Below are positions 17,367 through 26,333 of a DNA stretch of 64,000 bases, piece after piece. Both the position numbers and the translations under genes were made by a program. The notes beneath the pieces were generated by a model that was not told where the DNA came from, did not search any database, and was given only the letters and a program-made list of their open reading frames with translations. Source of the stretch: Teichococcus wenyumeiae (GTDB lineage: Bacteria > Pseudomonadota > Alphaproteobacteria > Acetobacterales > Acetobacteraceae); assembly GCF_003696345.1 (NCBI RefSeq), contig NZ_RFLX01000005.1, forward strand, positions 214,981 to 278,980. Direction: 5' to 3'. The stretch's first letter is position 1. Every line of letters starts with the position of its first letter.

Positions 17367-18617
17367 ATGCCCACGCTGTGCCGCGACTGCCTGAGCCTGT
17401 CGGATGCCGCCGGCCCGGCCTGCGCGGGTTGCGGCAGCCGCCGGCGCGTGGCGCATGCCGAGCTGACGCAGCTCTCCATCGCCCATATCGACTGCGACGC
17501 CTTCTTCGCCAGCGTCGAGAAGCGGGATCGGCCGGAGCTGCGCGCCAAGCCCCTGATCGTCGGTGGCGGCAAGCGGGGCGTGGTGGCGGCCTGCTGCTAC
17601 ATCGCCCGCACGCGCGGCGTGCGCTCCGCCATGCCGATGTTCAAGGCGCTCTCGCTCTGCCCTGATGCGGTGGTGGTGAAGCCGGAGATGGCCAAGTATT
17701 CCGAGGCCGGGCACCGCATCCGCGCCATGATGCAGGACCTGACGCCCCTGGTGCAGCCCATGTCGATCGACGAGGCGGTGCTGGACCTCTCGGGCACCGA
17801 GGCGCTGCACAAGCGCCCGCCCGCCGCCGTGCTGGCCGGGCTGGCGCTGCGGGTGGAGCGGGAGGTGGGCGTCACCATCTCGGTGGGCCTGGCGCCCAAC
17901 CGGCTGCTGGCCAAGCTGGCGGTGGAGCGGGACAAGCCGCGCGGCTTCGCCGTGATCGGCGCCAGGGAGGCCGCCGCCATCCTGGCGCCGGAGCCGGTGA
18001 CGGTGCTGCCCGGCGTCGGCCCCGTGCTGGCGCGCAAGCTGGCGGCGCAGGGCTTTTCCACGCTGGGCCAGCTCCAGCAGCTTTCGGTGCGGGAGGCGGC
18101 GCAGCGCTTCGGGGAGGATGGGCCGGCGCTGGCCGCCCGCGCGCGCGGTGAGGACAGCCGCCCGGTGGACCCCCACCGCGAAACCAAGTCCATCAGCGCC
18201 GAGACCACCTTCGAGAGCGACATCGCCGACCTCGCCGCGCTGGAGATACCGCTGTGGCGGATGTGCGAGAAGCTGGCGCGGCGGCTGCGGCAGCAGGGCT
18301 TCGCCGCCGGCGGCGTGGTACTGAAGCTGAAGACCGCCGGCTTCGCGCTGCGCACCCGCCATGCCCGGCTGCATGCCGCCACCAGGCTGCCGGACACGCT
18401 CTTCGCCGCCGCGCGCCCGCTGCTGGCGAAGGAGGCCGATGGCACCGCCTTCCGCCTGATCGGCATCGGCGCCCAGCCGCTGGTGGATGGCGGGAGCGCC
18501 GACCGTGGCGACCTGCTGGATGCCGAGGCCCCGCGCCGCGCCGCCCGCTGGCAGGCCATCGAGGCGCTGCGGGCAAAGTTTGGCGAGGATGTGGTGGTGA
18601 AGGGCCGGGGGCGTTAA
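17367..18617 (+). CDS. dinB: DNA polymerase IV with N-terminal zinc ribbon
   Basis: This 416-residue Y-family translesion polymerase has the first catalytic block IAHIDCDAFFASVEKRDRPE (about residues 38-57, metal-binding D42) and the second in PMSIDEAVLDLSG. Little-finger and helix-hairpin regions follow (VLPGVGPVLARKLAAQGF). Residues 5-22 contain CxxC and CxxC pairs (C5, C8, C19, C22), a small zinc ribbon found in some alphaproteobacterial homologues. No C-terminal beta-clamp motif was identified with certainty. No LexA-type box was recognised upstream. Confidence 0.95.
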   Translation: MPTLCRDCLSLSDAAGPACAGCGSRRRVAHAELTQLSIAHIDCDAFFASVEKRDRPELRAKPLIVGGGKRGVVAACCYIARTRGVRSAMPMFKALSLCPDAVVVKPEMAKYSEAGHRIRAMMQDLTPLVQPMSIDEAVLDLSGTEALHKRPPAAVLAGLALRVEREVGVTISVGLAPNRLLAKLAVERDKPRGFAVIGAREAAAILAPEPVTVLPGVGPVLARKLAAQGFSTLGQLQQLSVREAAQRFGEDGPALAARARGEDSRPVDPHRETKSISAETTFESDIADLAALEIPLWRMCEKLARRLRQQGFAAGGVVLKLKTAGFALRTRHARLHAATRLPDTLFAAARPLLAKEADGTAFRLIGIGAQPLVDGGSADRGDLLDAEAPRRAARWQAIEALRAKFGEDVVVKGRGR

Positions 18618-18651
18618 TCCTGCTGCGCCGCAGCATCAGCCGGAGGTCTCC

Positions 18652-19860
18652 ATGTCCGTATCCACCGCCCCGGCCGAAGCCGTGCCGCGCGCCATGCCGC
18701 TCTGGCTCACGCTGGTGCTCGCCACCGCCTGCGGGCTGCTGGTGGCCAATCTCTATTACGCACAGCCGCTGATCGGGCCCATCAGTGAATCCCTGGGTCT
18801 CTCGCCCTCGGCCGGTGGGCTGATCGTGACCCTGGCCCAGGCGGGCTATGGCCTTGGCCTGCTGCTGCTGGTGCCGCTGGGGGACCTGCTGGAAAACCGC
18901 CGGCTGGTGGCCTGCATCGTCGCCGCCTGCGCGGTGTCGCTGGCCATCGCCGCGTTTTCCACCTCCGCCCTGCCCTTCCTGCTGGCCTCGCTGGCCACCG
19001 GCGCCTGCGCCGTGGCGGCGCAGATCCTGGTGCCCTATGCCGCGCATCTGGCGCCGGAGCCGGTGCGCGGCCGCGTCGTCGGCAATGTCATGAGCGGCCT
19101 GCTGCTGGGCATCATGCTGGCCCGGCCAGGGGCTTCCTTCATCACCAGCTTCGCCGGCTGGCACGCGGTCTTCTTCATCTCGGCGGCGCTGATGGCGGTG
19201 CTGGCCGTGGTGCTCTGGCGCGTGCTGCCGGCCCGGCAGCCGCAGACCGCCATGCACTACAGAGGCCTGCTGCTGTCCATGGCGCGGCTCTGGCGCTCCC
19301 AGCCCGTGCTGCGCCACCGCGCCTTCGCCCATGCCGGGCTCTTCGGCGCCTTCAGCCTCTTCTGGACCGCCATGCCGCTGCACCTGTCGCGGGACTTCGG
19401 CTTCAGCCAGGGTGGCATCGCCCTCTTCGCGCTCGCCGGCGTCGCCGGCGCCGTGGTGGCCCCCATGGCTGGCCGCCTGGCCGATGCCGGGCAGAAGCGC
19501 CCCGCCCTGGCACGCGGCGGCATGCTCGCCGCCCTGGCGCTCGGCGCCGTCTCCTTCCCGCTCGCCCTGCTGGGCTCCGGCACGCTGGCACTGGTGGCCA
19601 TGGTGCTGGCCGGCATCCTGCTGGACGCGGCGGTGACGCTGAACCTTATCCTGTCCCAGCGCTCCGTCTTCGGGCTCGGCGATGCCATCCGCAGCCGGGT
19701 GAACGGGCTGTTCATGGCGGTCTTCTTCATCGGTGGCGCCATCGGCTCGGCACTCGGCGGCTGGGCCATGGCGCGGGGCGGCTGGAACCTCACGGCCTGG
19801 GTCGGCTTCGCATTGCCGGCGGCGGCGCTGATTTATTCCGCGACGCGGCGGGCGCGGTAA
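18652..19860 (+). CDS. MFS transporter, 12-segment drug-efflux-like
   Basis: This 402-residue major facilitator has about twelve hydrophobic segments. ATG at 18652 has a strong GGAGG ribosome site eight bases upstream. The loop 2-3 motif is LLLVPLGDLLENRRLV, in the place of the MFS motif GxxxDRxGRR. Its body resembles multidrug or metabolite exporters, but substrate is not deducible. It follows dinB by 34 bases and ends two bases before repeat element b. Confidence 0.9.
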   Translation: MSVSTAPAEAVPRAMPLWLTLVLATACGLLVANLYYAQPLIGPISESLGLSPSAGGLIVTLAQAGYGLGLLLLVPLGDLLENRRLVACIVAACAVSLAIAAFSTSALPFLLASLATGACAVAAQILVPYAAHLAPEPVRGRVVGNVMSGLLLGIMLARPGASFITSFAGWHAVFFISAALMAVLAVVLWRVLPARQPQTAMHYRGLLLSMARLWRSQPVLRHRAFAHAGLFGAFSLFWTAMPLHLSRDFGFSQGGIALFALAGVAGAVVAPMAGRLADAGQKRPALARGGMLAALALGAVSFPLALLGSGTLALVAMVLAGILLDAAVTLNLILSQRSVFGLGDAIRSRVNGLFMAVFFIGGAIGSALGGWAMARGGWNLTAWVGFALPAAALIYSATRRAR

Positions 19861-19862
19861 GG

Positions 19863-20060
19863 CCAGGGGAATGAATTCCCCTGGACCCCTTCTTTCTTTT
19901 TCGAGTTGGGGTTCGGGCTGAAACGAGCGGCGGGGTTGCCGTGATGTTTTCAATCAAAGGCCACACGGGCTGAACCCGCAGCCGCCGGAGGTCCAAGACC
20001 TCCGGCGCGCCACGAAAAACGCGAAGAAAGAAGATGGGGTCCGGGGAATTCCTTCCCCGG
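19863..20060. repeat. Composite inverted-hairpin element, copy b
   Basis: The left end hairpin has stem CCAGGGGAAT/ATTCCCCTGG (19863-19884), and a pyrimidine-rich flank ACCCCTTCTTTC points inward. The right end is inverted: GAAGAAAGAAGATGGGGT and stem CCGGGGAA/TTCCCCGG (20041-20060). The core has a third hairpin, GCCGGAGGTC/GACCTCCGGC (19984-20006), preceded by GGCCACACGGGCTGA. The same core motif is present in copy d. The element spans almost the entire 212-base gap between the convergent MFS and Lrp genes, two bases after one stop and 12 bases from the other. Confidence 0.8.
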
Positions 20061-20072
20061 CCTTTTCTTTCT

Positions 20073-20525
20073 TCACCCCACCACCTGCCGCATCGCGATC
20101 ACCGTGCGGAAGGCGCGCACATTCGGCTCCTCGTGGAACACGGCGCGGGTGAAGGCGTCGTATTCCGCCATGTCGGCCAGTTGCAGGTGCAGCAGGAAAT
20201 CGGCCTCGCCGGTGACGTACCAGGCTTCCCGCACTTCCGGCCGGGCCCGCAGCGTGCGGATGAAGGCGTCGAGCTGCGCAGCGCCTTCCCGCTCCAGCGA
20301 TACCAGCACATGAATGCAGAGCGGCCGCCCCAGCACGGCGGGATGCACCACCGCGACATCGGCGGTGATCACCCCTTCCCGCCGCAGCCGCCGCAATCGC
20401 CGCAGCACCGCGCTTTCGGAAAGGCCCACCTGTTCCGCCAGCAGGCGGGCGGGGGTTTGATTATCGCGCTGCACCGCCTGCAGCAGCGCGTGGTCGAAGT
20501 GGTCGAGGATGACGGATTTCGGCAT
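20073..20525 (-). CDS. Lrp/AsnC-family transcriptional regulator
   Basis: This 150-residue protein has an N-terminal winged helix-turn-helix (LDHFDHALLQAVQRDNQ... LAEQVGLSESAVLRRLRRL) and a C-terminal RAM ligand-binding domain (VHVLVSLER-like sequence and AWYVTGEADFLLHL). Start 20525 gives MPKSVILDHFD, the standard opening. It is divergent from the ammonia-lyase/amidohydrolase pair across 85 bases, an arrangement typical of local amino-acid-responsive control. The ligand is unknown. Confidence 0.93.
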   Translation of the reverse strand: MPKSVILDHFDHALLQAVQRDNQTPARLLAEQVGLSESAVLRRLRRLRREGVITADVAVVHPAVLGRPLCIHVLVSLEREGAAQLDAFIRTLRARPEVREAWYVTGEADFLLHLQLADMAEYDAFTRAVFHEEPNVRAFRTVIAMRQVVG

Positions 20526-20610
20526 GGCCGGGCAACCTAGGCCGGAATCCGGCGCTGAGCAGGCCGAAAACGGCGCCTGCCGCCGGGTGGGGCGAAGCAG
20601 AATACGCGAC

Positions 20611-21636
20611 ATGACCATGCCCACCGAACAGATCGCGGCCATGCTGCGCTCCCTTTCCCCTGCCTATGCGCCGACGCCGCTGCTGGACCTTCCCGCACTG
20701 GCGCGGCGCCTTGGCGTCGCCCAGGTGCTGGCCAAGGATGAAAGCCGGCGGATGCTGGGCAGCTTCAAGTCGCTGGGCGGCACCTTTGCCGGGCTGCGCG
20801 CCCTCTCGCGTGCCGCCGGGGTGCCGGTGGAGGCGCTGCTGGACCCGGCGCGGCGCCCCGCCACGCCGCTGCCCGCGCTGATCTGCGCCAGCGACGGCAA
20901 CCATGGCCTGGCCGTGGCGGCGGCGGCGCGGCGCGTGGGGGGCAGCGCACGCGTCTACCTACATGCCGGGGTGCCGGAGGCGCGGGAGAGGCGCATCGCC
21001 GATGAGGGTGCCGAGATCATCCGCGTCGATGGCAACTACGATGATTCGGTGGATGCGGCAGCGGCGGCGGCGCGGCAGGGCGCCGGCATCCTGGTGCCCG
21101 ATACCGCCGCGGACCCGGCGGACCCGGTGGTGGCGGATGTGATGGCCGGCTACGGCGTCATGGCCATGGAGATCCGCGCGCAGGTGGAAGCCGCCGGGCA
21201 CCAGCGGCCCAGCCACCTGTCGGTGCAGGCCGGCGTCGGCGGGCTGGCGGCGGCGATGGCGGAAGGGCTGGCGGGCTGGATGGCGCCCCCCGCGCGCGTG
21301 CTGGTGGCGGAGCCGGAAGGCGTCGCCTGCGTCGGCGCGGCGCTGGCGGCGGGTCGGGTGCTGCGCCTCTCCGGCAGCCTGGACACGGCGGCCGAGATGC
21401 TCTCCGCCGGCGAGGTCAGCGCGCCGGCGCTCGCCATCCTGCGCCGCCATGGCGCGGAAGGCATCACCGTCCCGGAAGCGGGGCTGGCCGAGGCGCCGGC
21501 GGTGCTGCGGGACTGCGGCGGGCCGGAGACCACGCCCTCCGGCGCCACCGGGCTGGCGGCGCTGCTGGCGGGGCCGGCACTGCCGCCGGAGAGCCGCGTG
21601 CTGCTGATCATCAGCGAGGCTGCGGTGGCATCATGA
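20611..21636 (+). CDS. PLP-dependent ammonia-lyase, diaminopropionate ammonia-lyase-like
   Basis: This 341-residue fold type II PLP enzyme has the lysine in MLGSFKSLGG (K53), which forms the Schiff base. ICASDGNHGLAVAAAARRVG holds the phosphate and cofactor contacts. VDGNYDDSV and MAGYGVMAMEI resemble diaminopropionate ammonia-lyase more than threonine dehydratase or synthase. It probably releases ammonia from a 2,3-diamino or hydroxy amino acid. An in-frame ATG six bases on is an alternative start. The stop overlaps the next gene start by four bases. Confidence 0.85.
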   Translation: MTMPTEQIAAMLRSLSPAYAPTPLLDLPALARRLGVAQVLAKDESRRMLGSFKSLGGTFAGLRALSRAAGVPVEALLDPARRPATPLPALICASDGNHGLAVAAAARRVGGSARVYLHAGVPEARERRIADEGAEIIRVDGNYDDSVDAAAAAARQGAGILVPDTAADPADPVVADVMAGYGVMAMEIRAQVEAAGHQRPSHLSVQAGVGGLAAAMAEGLAGWMAPPARVLVAEPEGVACVGAALAAGRVLRLSGSLDTAAEMLSAGEVSAPALAILRRHGAEGITVPEAGLAEAPAVLRDCGGPETTPSGATGLAALLAGPALPPESRVLLIISEAAVAS

Positions 21637-22793
21637 GCCTGGAAGCCGAGGCATCCTTCTGGGCGGAGCTGCGGGACTGGCGGCGGGACTTCCACCGCCA
21701 CCCCGAATTCGGCTTTGAGGAACACCGCACCGCCGGGCTGGTGGCAGCGCGGCTGCGCGGCTTCGGGCTGGAGGTGGCGGAAGGCATCGGCGGCACCGGG
21801 GTGGTGGGGACGCTGCGGCGGGGCAATGGCACCCGCGCCATCGCGCTGCGCGCCGACATGGACGCGCTGCGCATCACGGAGCAGGGGGAGCAGCCCTGGC
21901 GTTCCACCCATGCCGGACTGATGCATGCCTGCGGGCATGACGGGCACACCACCATGCTGCTGGGCGCTGCGGCGCTGCTGGCGGCGGAAGGTGGCTTCGA
22001 CGGCACCGTCCACTTCGTCTTCCAGCCCGCCGAGGAATGGGGCAAGGGCGCGCTGGCCATGCTGGCCGACGGGCTGGCCACGCGCTTTCCCTTCGATGAG
22101 ATCTACGGGCTTCACAACATGCCCGGCCTGCCGCTGGGGCATGTGACGGCGCGGGCCGGGCCCGCCATGGCGGCCGAGGACAATTTCGAGATCCTGCTGC
22201 GCGGCATCGGCGGCCACGCGGCGCGGCCGCAGGCGGGGCGGGAGGCACTGGTAGGCGCCTGCGCCCTGGTGGTGAACCTGCAGACCATTGTCTCCCGCCG
22301 CATCAGCCCGGCGGAGGCGGCGGTGGTCTCGGTGACCGAGCTGCTGACGGATGGCACGCGCAACGCGCTGCCTGGCCTCGCGCGCATCCTGGGCGATACC
22401 CGTTCCTTCCGCCCGGAGATCAGCGCGGAGATCGAGGCGGAGCTGCGCCGCATCGCCGCCGGCACCGCCATGGCACATGGGCTGGAGGCGGAGGTGACCT
22501 ATACGCGCGAATTCGTGCCGCTGGTGAATGACGCGGCGCCCACCCTGGCGGCTTTGGAAGCGGCGCGGGCGGCGCTGGGCGCGGAATGGGTTCGCGGGGA
22601 TGCTGAGCCCATCTCGGCTTCCGAGGATTTCGCGCGCTTCCTGGAAGCCGCGCCGGGCTGCTTCGCCTCCCTCGGCAATGGCGAGGATTCAGCGCCGCTG
22701 CACAACCCGCGTTACGATTTCAACGACGAGGCCATTCCGCATGGCGTGCGCTTCTTCGCCACCCTGGCGCGCCAGCGGCTGCCGGTGGCGTAA
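21633..22793 (+). CDS. M20-family amidohydrolase (hippurate hydrolase-like)
   Basis: This 386-residue dinuclear zinc peptidase/amidohydrolase has WRRDFHRHPEFGFEEHRT at the N-terminus and the metal-binding block HACGHDGHTTMLLGAA. The catalytic FQPAEEWGKGA and the dimerisation-lid sequence GIGGHAARPQAG follow. It should hydrolyse an N-acyl amino acid or similar amide in the cytoplasm. Coupling to the upstream PLP enzyme (ATGA overlap) suggests the liberated amino acid is then deaminated, or the reverse. The exact substrate is unknown. Confidence 0.92.
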   Translation: MSLEAEASFWAELRDWRRDFHRHPEFGFEEHRTAGLVAARLRGFGLEVAEGIGGTGVVGTLRRGNGTRAIALRADMDALRITEQGEQPWRSTHAGLMHACGHDGHTTMLLGAAALLAAEGGFDGTVHFVFQPAEEWGKGALAMLADGLATRFPFDEIYGLHNMPGLPLGHVTARAGPAMAAEDNFEILLRGIGGHAARPQAGREALVGACALVVNLQTIVSRRISPAEAAVVSVTELLTDGTRNALPGLARILGDTRSFRPEISAEIEAELRRIAAGTAMAHGLEAEVTYTREFVPLVNDAAPTLAALEAARAALGAEWVRGDAEPISASEDFARFLEAAPGCFASLGNGEDSAPLHNPRYDFNDEAIPHGVRFFATLARQRLPVA

Positions 22794-22802
22794 GGGCGGC
22801 AA

Positions 22803-22826
22803 CCGGCCTCCGGTTCCGGAGGCCGG
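22803..22826. terminator. Strong hairpin between convergent M20 and aldolase genes
   Basis: A perfect 11-base stem CCGGCCTCCGG/CCGGAGGCCGG closes on TT. It begins nine bases after the amidohydrolase stop and ends 15 bases before the aldolase stop. It fits a bidirectional terminator, without a T tract. Confidence 0.55.
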
Positions 22827-22841
22827 CTGGCTGCGGGCTGC

Positions 22842-23603
22842 TCAGCCCTTGCGCATCACCGCCACGTCGCGGATCGCGCCAGTCGCGACCGTCGCCGCGT
22901 CGTTGTAGACGGTGACGAAGCGGAAGCCGCGCTGCACCATGGTCAGGGCATATTCCGGCGTGGCGTTGTGGATGCCGGCGATGATGCCGCGCTTGTTCGC
23001 CTGTTCCAGCACGCGGTCATAGGCGGCCAGCACTTCCGGCTCCTTGCGGTCCAGCATCGGCTGCAGGCCCATGGACAGCCCCAGGTCGCCCGGGCCGATA
23101 TAGACGCCGTCGATGCCCGGCACGTCCAGGATGGATTCGAGATTATCCAGCGCCTGCTTGGTCTCGATCATGGCGATCACGGCCACGTCCTCGTTGGCCG
23201 TGGCGAAGTAGCTGCCGGCCTGGCCATAGATGGCGGCGCGGATCGGGCCGAAGGAACGCTGGCCCAGCGGCGGGTAGCGGCAGGCATCGACCAGGGCGCG
23301 GGCCTCGGCAGCGCTGTTCACCATGGGGCAGATCACGCCCATGGCGCCGGCATCGAGCACCTTGCCGATGATGCCGGGCTCGTTCCAGGGCACGCGCACC
23401 ACCGGCACCACCGGATGCGCCGCGATGGCCTGCATGCAGGCCACAGCCGAGGCGTAATCCTGGATGCCGTGCTGCATGTCCACGGTCAGGGCATCGAAGC
23501 CGGCCTTGGCCATCAGCTCGGCGCCGAAAGCCGAGGGAATGGAAATCCAGCCATTCACCACCGCGCGGCCGGCGCGCCAGGCATCCTTCATCGGGTTGGG
23601 CAT
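22842..23603 (-). CDS. HpcH/HpaI-family aldolase
   Basis: This 253-residue class II, metal-dependent pyruvate aldolase-type protein has FGAELMAKAGFDALTVDMQHG near the N-terminus, VRVPWNEPGIIGKVLDAGA in the middle and MIETKQALDNLESILDVPGI with the metal-binding acidic residue. Family members cleave 4-hydroxy-2-oxo acids to pyruvate and an aldehyde; some cleave (3S)-malyl-CoA-like substrates. ATG at 23603 follows GGAGG with an 11-base spacing. Substrate unknown. It is divergent from the guanidino hydrolase gene across 111 bases. Confidence 0.92.
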   Translation of the reverse strand: MPNPMKDAWRAGRAVVNGWISIPSAFGAELMAKAGFDALTVDMQHGIQDYASAVACMQAIAAHPVVPVVRVPWNEPGIIGKVLDAGAMGVICPMVNSAAEARALVDACRYPPLGQRSFGPIRAAIYGQAGSYFATANEDVAVIAMIETKQALDNLESILDVPGIDGVYIGPGDLGLSMGLQPMLDRKEPEVLAAYDRVLEQANKRGIIAGIHNATPEYALTMVQRGFRFVTVYNDAATVATGAIRDVAVMRKG

Positions 23604-23714
23604 TCTTCTACGTTCCTCCGCTGCGACACGCAGCGCGGAAGGCTAGGCCTGTCCCTCGCGCAGCGTCAACGCGGCCCCTGGCCGGCACCCGCGCGCGGGC
23701 CTAGCCTGCCCGGC

Positions 23715-24599
23715 ATGCCGAACCCATCCGCCCCACGCTGGACCGCCGCCTCGGAAACCGCGCATCTGCGGGAGGTGCTGGTCTGCCCGCCGGACCATTA
23801 CCGCTGGCTGCCCACCAACACGATCGCGCGCCGCACCCTGGCCGAAAGCCGCCAGGCGCCGGCGCAGCACCACCTGATGGCGCAGCATGCCGAGCTGGTG
23901 GCGGCGATGGAGCAAGCCGGCGTGCGGGTGCACCGCCTGCGGCCGGAGCCGCACCTGCCCTACATGGTCTATACGCGGGACAGCGTGGTGGTGACGCATC
24001 GGGGCCCCGTGCTCTGCCAGCTGGAGCGGCCGCAGCGGCGCGGCGAATATGCCGGGCTGATCGACTTCCACGCCGCGCAGGGCAGCGCCTTCTGGCAAAA
24101 ATCCTCCGCCGGCACGCTGGAAGGCGGGGATATCCACATCATCCGCCCCGGCCTCGCCGTCATCGGCCATTCCGGCGGCCGCACCGACGAGGCGGGGGCC
24201 GAGCAACTGGCCGGCTGGCTGCGCGCCGAGGGCTGGGAAGTGCGCGTCGAACCCTTCGACGAGCATTTCCTGCATCTCGACGTGCTCTTCTGCATGGCGG
24301 CGCCGGGGCTGGCGGTGGCCTGCGTGGATGTGCTGGACCCTGGCTTCATCGCCTGGCTCAAGGACCATGGCATCCGCTGCATCCCCGTGTCCTACCGCGA
24401 TGTCATGAATCTCGGCTGCAACATCCTGGCGCTGGGCGAAGGCCGCGTGGTATCGGCGCGCGGCAGCACGGCGCTGAACGCCGCCCTGCGGGCCGAGGGC
24501 CTGGTGGTGCTCGACCCCGAACTGTCGCTGTTCACGCTCGGTGGCGGCGGCCCGCATTGTCTGACCTGCCCACTCTCGCGGGAGGAGGAAACCCCATGA
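23715..24599 (+). CDS. Guanidino-modifying hydrolase, dimethylarginine dimethylaminohydrolase/arginine deiminase-like
   Basis: This 294-residue member of the amidinotransferase/deiminase superfamily has VYTRDSVVV (substrate Asp), SSAGTLEGGDIHII (Glu-Gly-Gly-Asp), the catalytic His in FDEHFLHLDVLF, and a C-terminal nucleophile in GGGGPHCLTCP (probably C282). It should hydrolyse a guanidine such as methylated arginine or arginine to citrulline plus an amine. The stop overlaps the start of the FAD-dependent dehydrogenase gene (ATGA), so the two are coupled. Which guanidine is used cannot be read from the sequence. Confidence 0.88.
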   Translation: MPNPSAPRWTAASETAHLREVLVCPPDHYRWLPTNTIARRTLAESRQAPAQHHLMAQHAELVAAMEQAGVRVHRLRPEPHLPYMVYTRDSVVVTHRGPVLCQLERPQRRGEYAGLIDFHAAQGSAFWQKSSAGTLEGGDIHIIRPGLAVIGHSGGRTDEAGAEQLAGWLRAEGWEVRVEPFDEHFLHLDVLFCMAAPGLAVACVDVLDPGFIAWLKDHGIRCIPVSYRDVMNLGCNILALGEGRVVSARGSTALNAALRAEGLVVLDPELSLFTLGGGGPHCLTCPLSREEETP

Positions 24600-25987
24600 A
24601 TATCGAGACCAACCCCGTCGAGACCGTGATCGCCGCGCTGCGCGAGTTCCTGGGCGAGCGGCTTTCCACCAATGCCTCCATCCGCGAGCAGCATGCCAAG
24701 GGCGAGGACGCCAACCCGCCCGTGCTGCCCGATGCCGTGGCCTTCGTGGAGAAAACGGAGGAAGTCTCCCGCGTGCTCAGGCTGTGCAACACCCATGGCG
24801 TGCCCGTGGTGCCCTTCGGCGCCGGCACCAGCCTGGAAGGGCATGTGGTGCCGGTGCGCAAGGGCATCAGCCTCGACCTGTCCCGCATGAACGCCATCCT
24901 GGAAGTGAATGCGGAGGACATGGACTGCCTGGTGGAGCCCGGCGTCTCCCGCCACCAGCTCAACGACTACCTGCGCGACCAGGGCCTGTTCTTCCCGGTC
25001 GATCCCGGCGCGCATTGCTCGCTGGGCGGCATGGTGGCCACGCGGGCCAGCGGCACCAACGCCGTGCGCTACGGCACCATGAAGGAAGCGACGCTGGGCC
25101 TGGAAGTGGTGCTGGCCGATGGCCGCGTCATCCAGACCGGCGGCCGCACCCGCAAGGCCGCCAATGGCTATGACCTGACGCGGCTGTTTGTCGGCAGCGA
25201 GGGCACGCTGGGCGTGGTCACCAAAATCCGCCTGCGCCTGCACGGCATTCCGGAAGCGACCTCGGCCGCCGTCTGCCAGTTCGACAGCCTCGCCGCCGCC
25301 GTCGAGACCACCATCATGGTGATGCAGGCCGGCATCCCCGTGGCCCGGATCGAGCTGGCGGATGCCGACCAGATGCGCGCCTCGATCGCCTATTCCAAGC
25401 TGGACTTCCAGCCGCAGCCCACGCTTTTCCTGGAATTCCACGGCTCGCCCGCCGGCGTGAAGGAACAGGCGGAGGCTGTGGAGGCCATCGCCGCCGACAT
25501 GGGCGGCAAGGGCTTCGCCTGGGCGCATGACGCCGAGGCGCGCAACAAGCTCTGGAAGGCGCGGCACGATGCCTGGTGGGCGGCCAATGCGCTCTATCCC
25601 GGCTGCCGCGGCATCACCACCGATGTCTGCGTGCCGATCTCCAAGCTGGCCGAAGCCATTGTCGGCGCCAAGGAAGACGCGGTGGCGATGGGGCAGAACA
25701 CCTGCATCGTCGGCCATGTCGGCGACGGCAACTTCCATTGCGTCATCCTCTTCCCCGAGGGCGACCCCAAGGGGCTGGAGCGCGCCTGGGAGCTGGACCG
25801 CAAGATCGTCGCGCGCGGCCTGGCGCTGGGCGGTACCTGCTCCGGCGAGCATGGCGTGGGCCTGGGCAAGCGCGAGTTCCTGGCGCAGGAGCATGGCCAG
25901 GACGTGCTGGATGTCATGCTGTCGCTGAAGGCGACGCTGGACCCGAAGGGCATCCTGAACCCGGGGAAGATGTTCCCGGGGAACTGA
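24596..25987 (+). CDS. FAD-linked D-2-hydroxyacid (lactate/glycolate-type) dehydrogenase
   Basis: This 463-residue protein has a PCMH-type FAD-binding domain (VPFGAGTSLEGHVVPVRKG, then CSLGGMVATRASGTNAVRYG) and a C-terminal FAD-oxidase domain ending with GTCSGEHGVGLGKREFL and DPKGILNPGKMFP. It resembles D-lactate dehydrogenase (cytochrome) and glycolate oxidase GlcD. It should oxidise a D-2-hydroxy acid to the oxo acid and pass electrons to the respiratory chain. Translation is coupled to the upstream guanidino hydrolase. Seven bases after the stop a hairpin-repeat element begins. Confidence 0.92.
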   Translation: MNIETNPVETVIAALREFLGERLSTNASIREQHAKGEDANPPVLPDAVAFVEKTEEVSRVLRLCNTHGVPVVPFGAGTSLEGHVVPVRKGISLDLSRMNAILEVNAEDMDCLVEPGVSRHQLNDYLRDQGLFFPVDPGAHCSLGGMVATRASGTNAVRYGTMKEATLGLEVVLADGRVIQTGGRTRKAANGYDLTRLFVGSEGTLGVVTKIRLRLHGIPEATSAAVCQFDSLAAAVETTIMVMQAGIPVARIELADADQMRASIAYSKLDFQPQPTLFLEFHGSPAGVKEQAEAVEAIAADMGGKGFAWAHDAEARNKLWKARHDAWWAANALYPGCRGITTDVCVPISKLAEAIVGAKEDAVAMGQNTCIVGHVGDGNFHCVILFPEGDPKGLERAWELDRKIVARGLALGGTCSGEHGVGLGKREFLAQEHGQDVLDVMLSLKATLDPKGILNPGKMFPGN

Positions 25988-25993
25988 GCGCGG

Positions 25994-26154
25994 CCAAGGG
26001 GGCGCCGCCCCCTTGGAACCCCCGCCGGGGTGGAAAGTCCACCCCGGACCCCGCTGCGGGTTCAGCGGGGCTGCCGGTCGCCTGAATGCATGCCGGGGCC
26101 TGGGGTGACCCTGTCGCCCCAGCGGGAAAGGTCCGGAAGGCGGCGCCTTTCTGG
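25994..26154. repeat. Composite inverted-hairpin element, copy c, with four nested hairpins
   Basis: The order is A-B-core-B'-A'. A has stem CCAAGGGGGC with a short centre (25994-26016) and B has stem CCGGGGTGGA (26025-26047). After a 53-base core containing GCTGCGGGTTCAGC comes B', TGGGGTGAC with a G-T pair (26101-26121), and A', a decayed CCGGAAGGCG hairpin with one bulge (26133-26154). The A stem starts seven bases after the dehydrogenase stop. The remaining gap, 26155-26333, holds A/T-richer sequence with no gene and no further signal that I can support. The neighbour on the right, an MFS gene, is convergent. Confidence 0.75.
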
Positions 26155-26333
26155 CCAGGCTCAGGCCGGGCACGACTCGGGGAGGCGGCAAGAACGAATC
26201 CTGATTCCCCTTGTGGTTGATTCAGCCGCCACCCACGAGATCCTGTGCCCCCGGAACATTCGTTTCCATCCGCCATAAATCAATCGCGACTCGGAACAAG
26301 TCTTTGATTCAGGCTGGCTTGCCTTGTTGCGAT

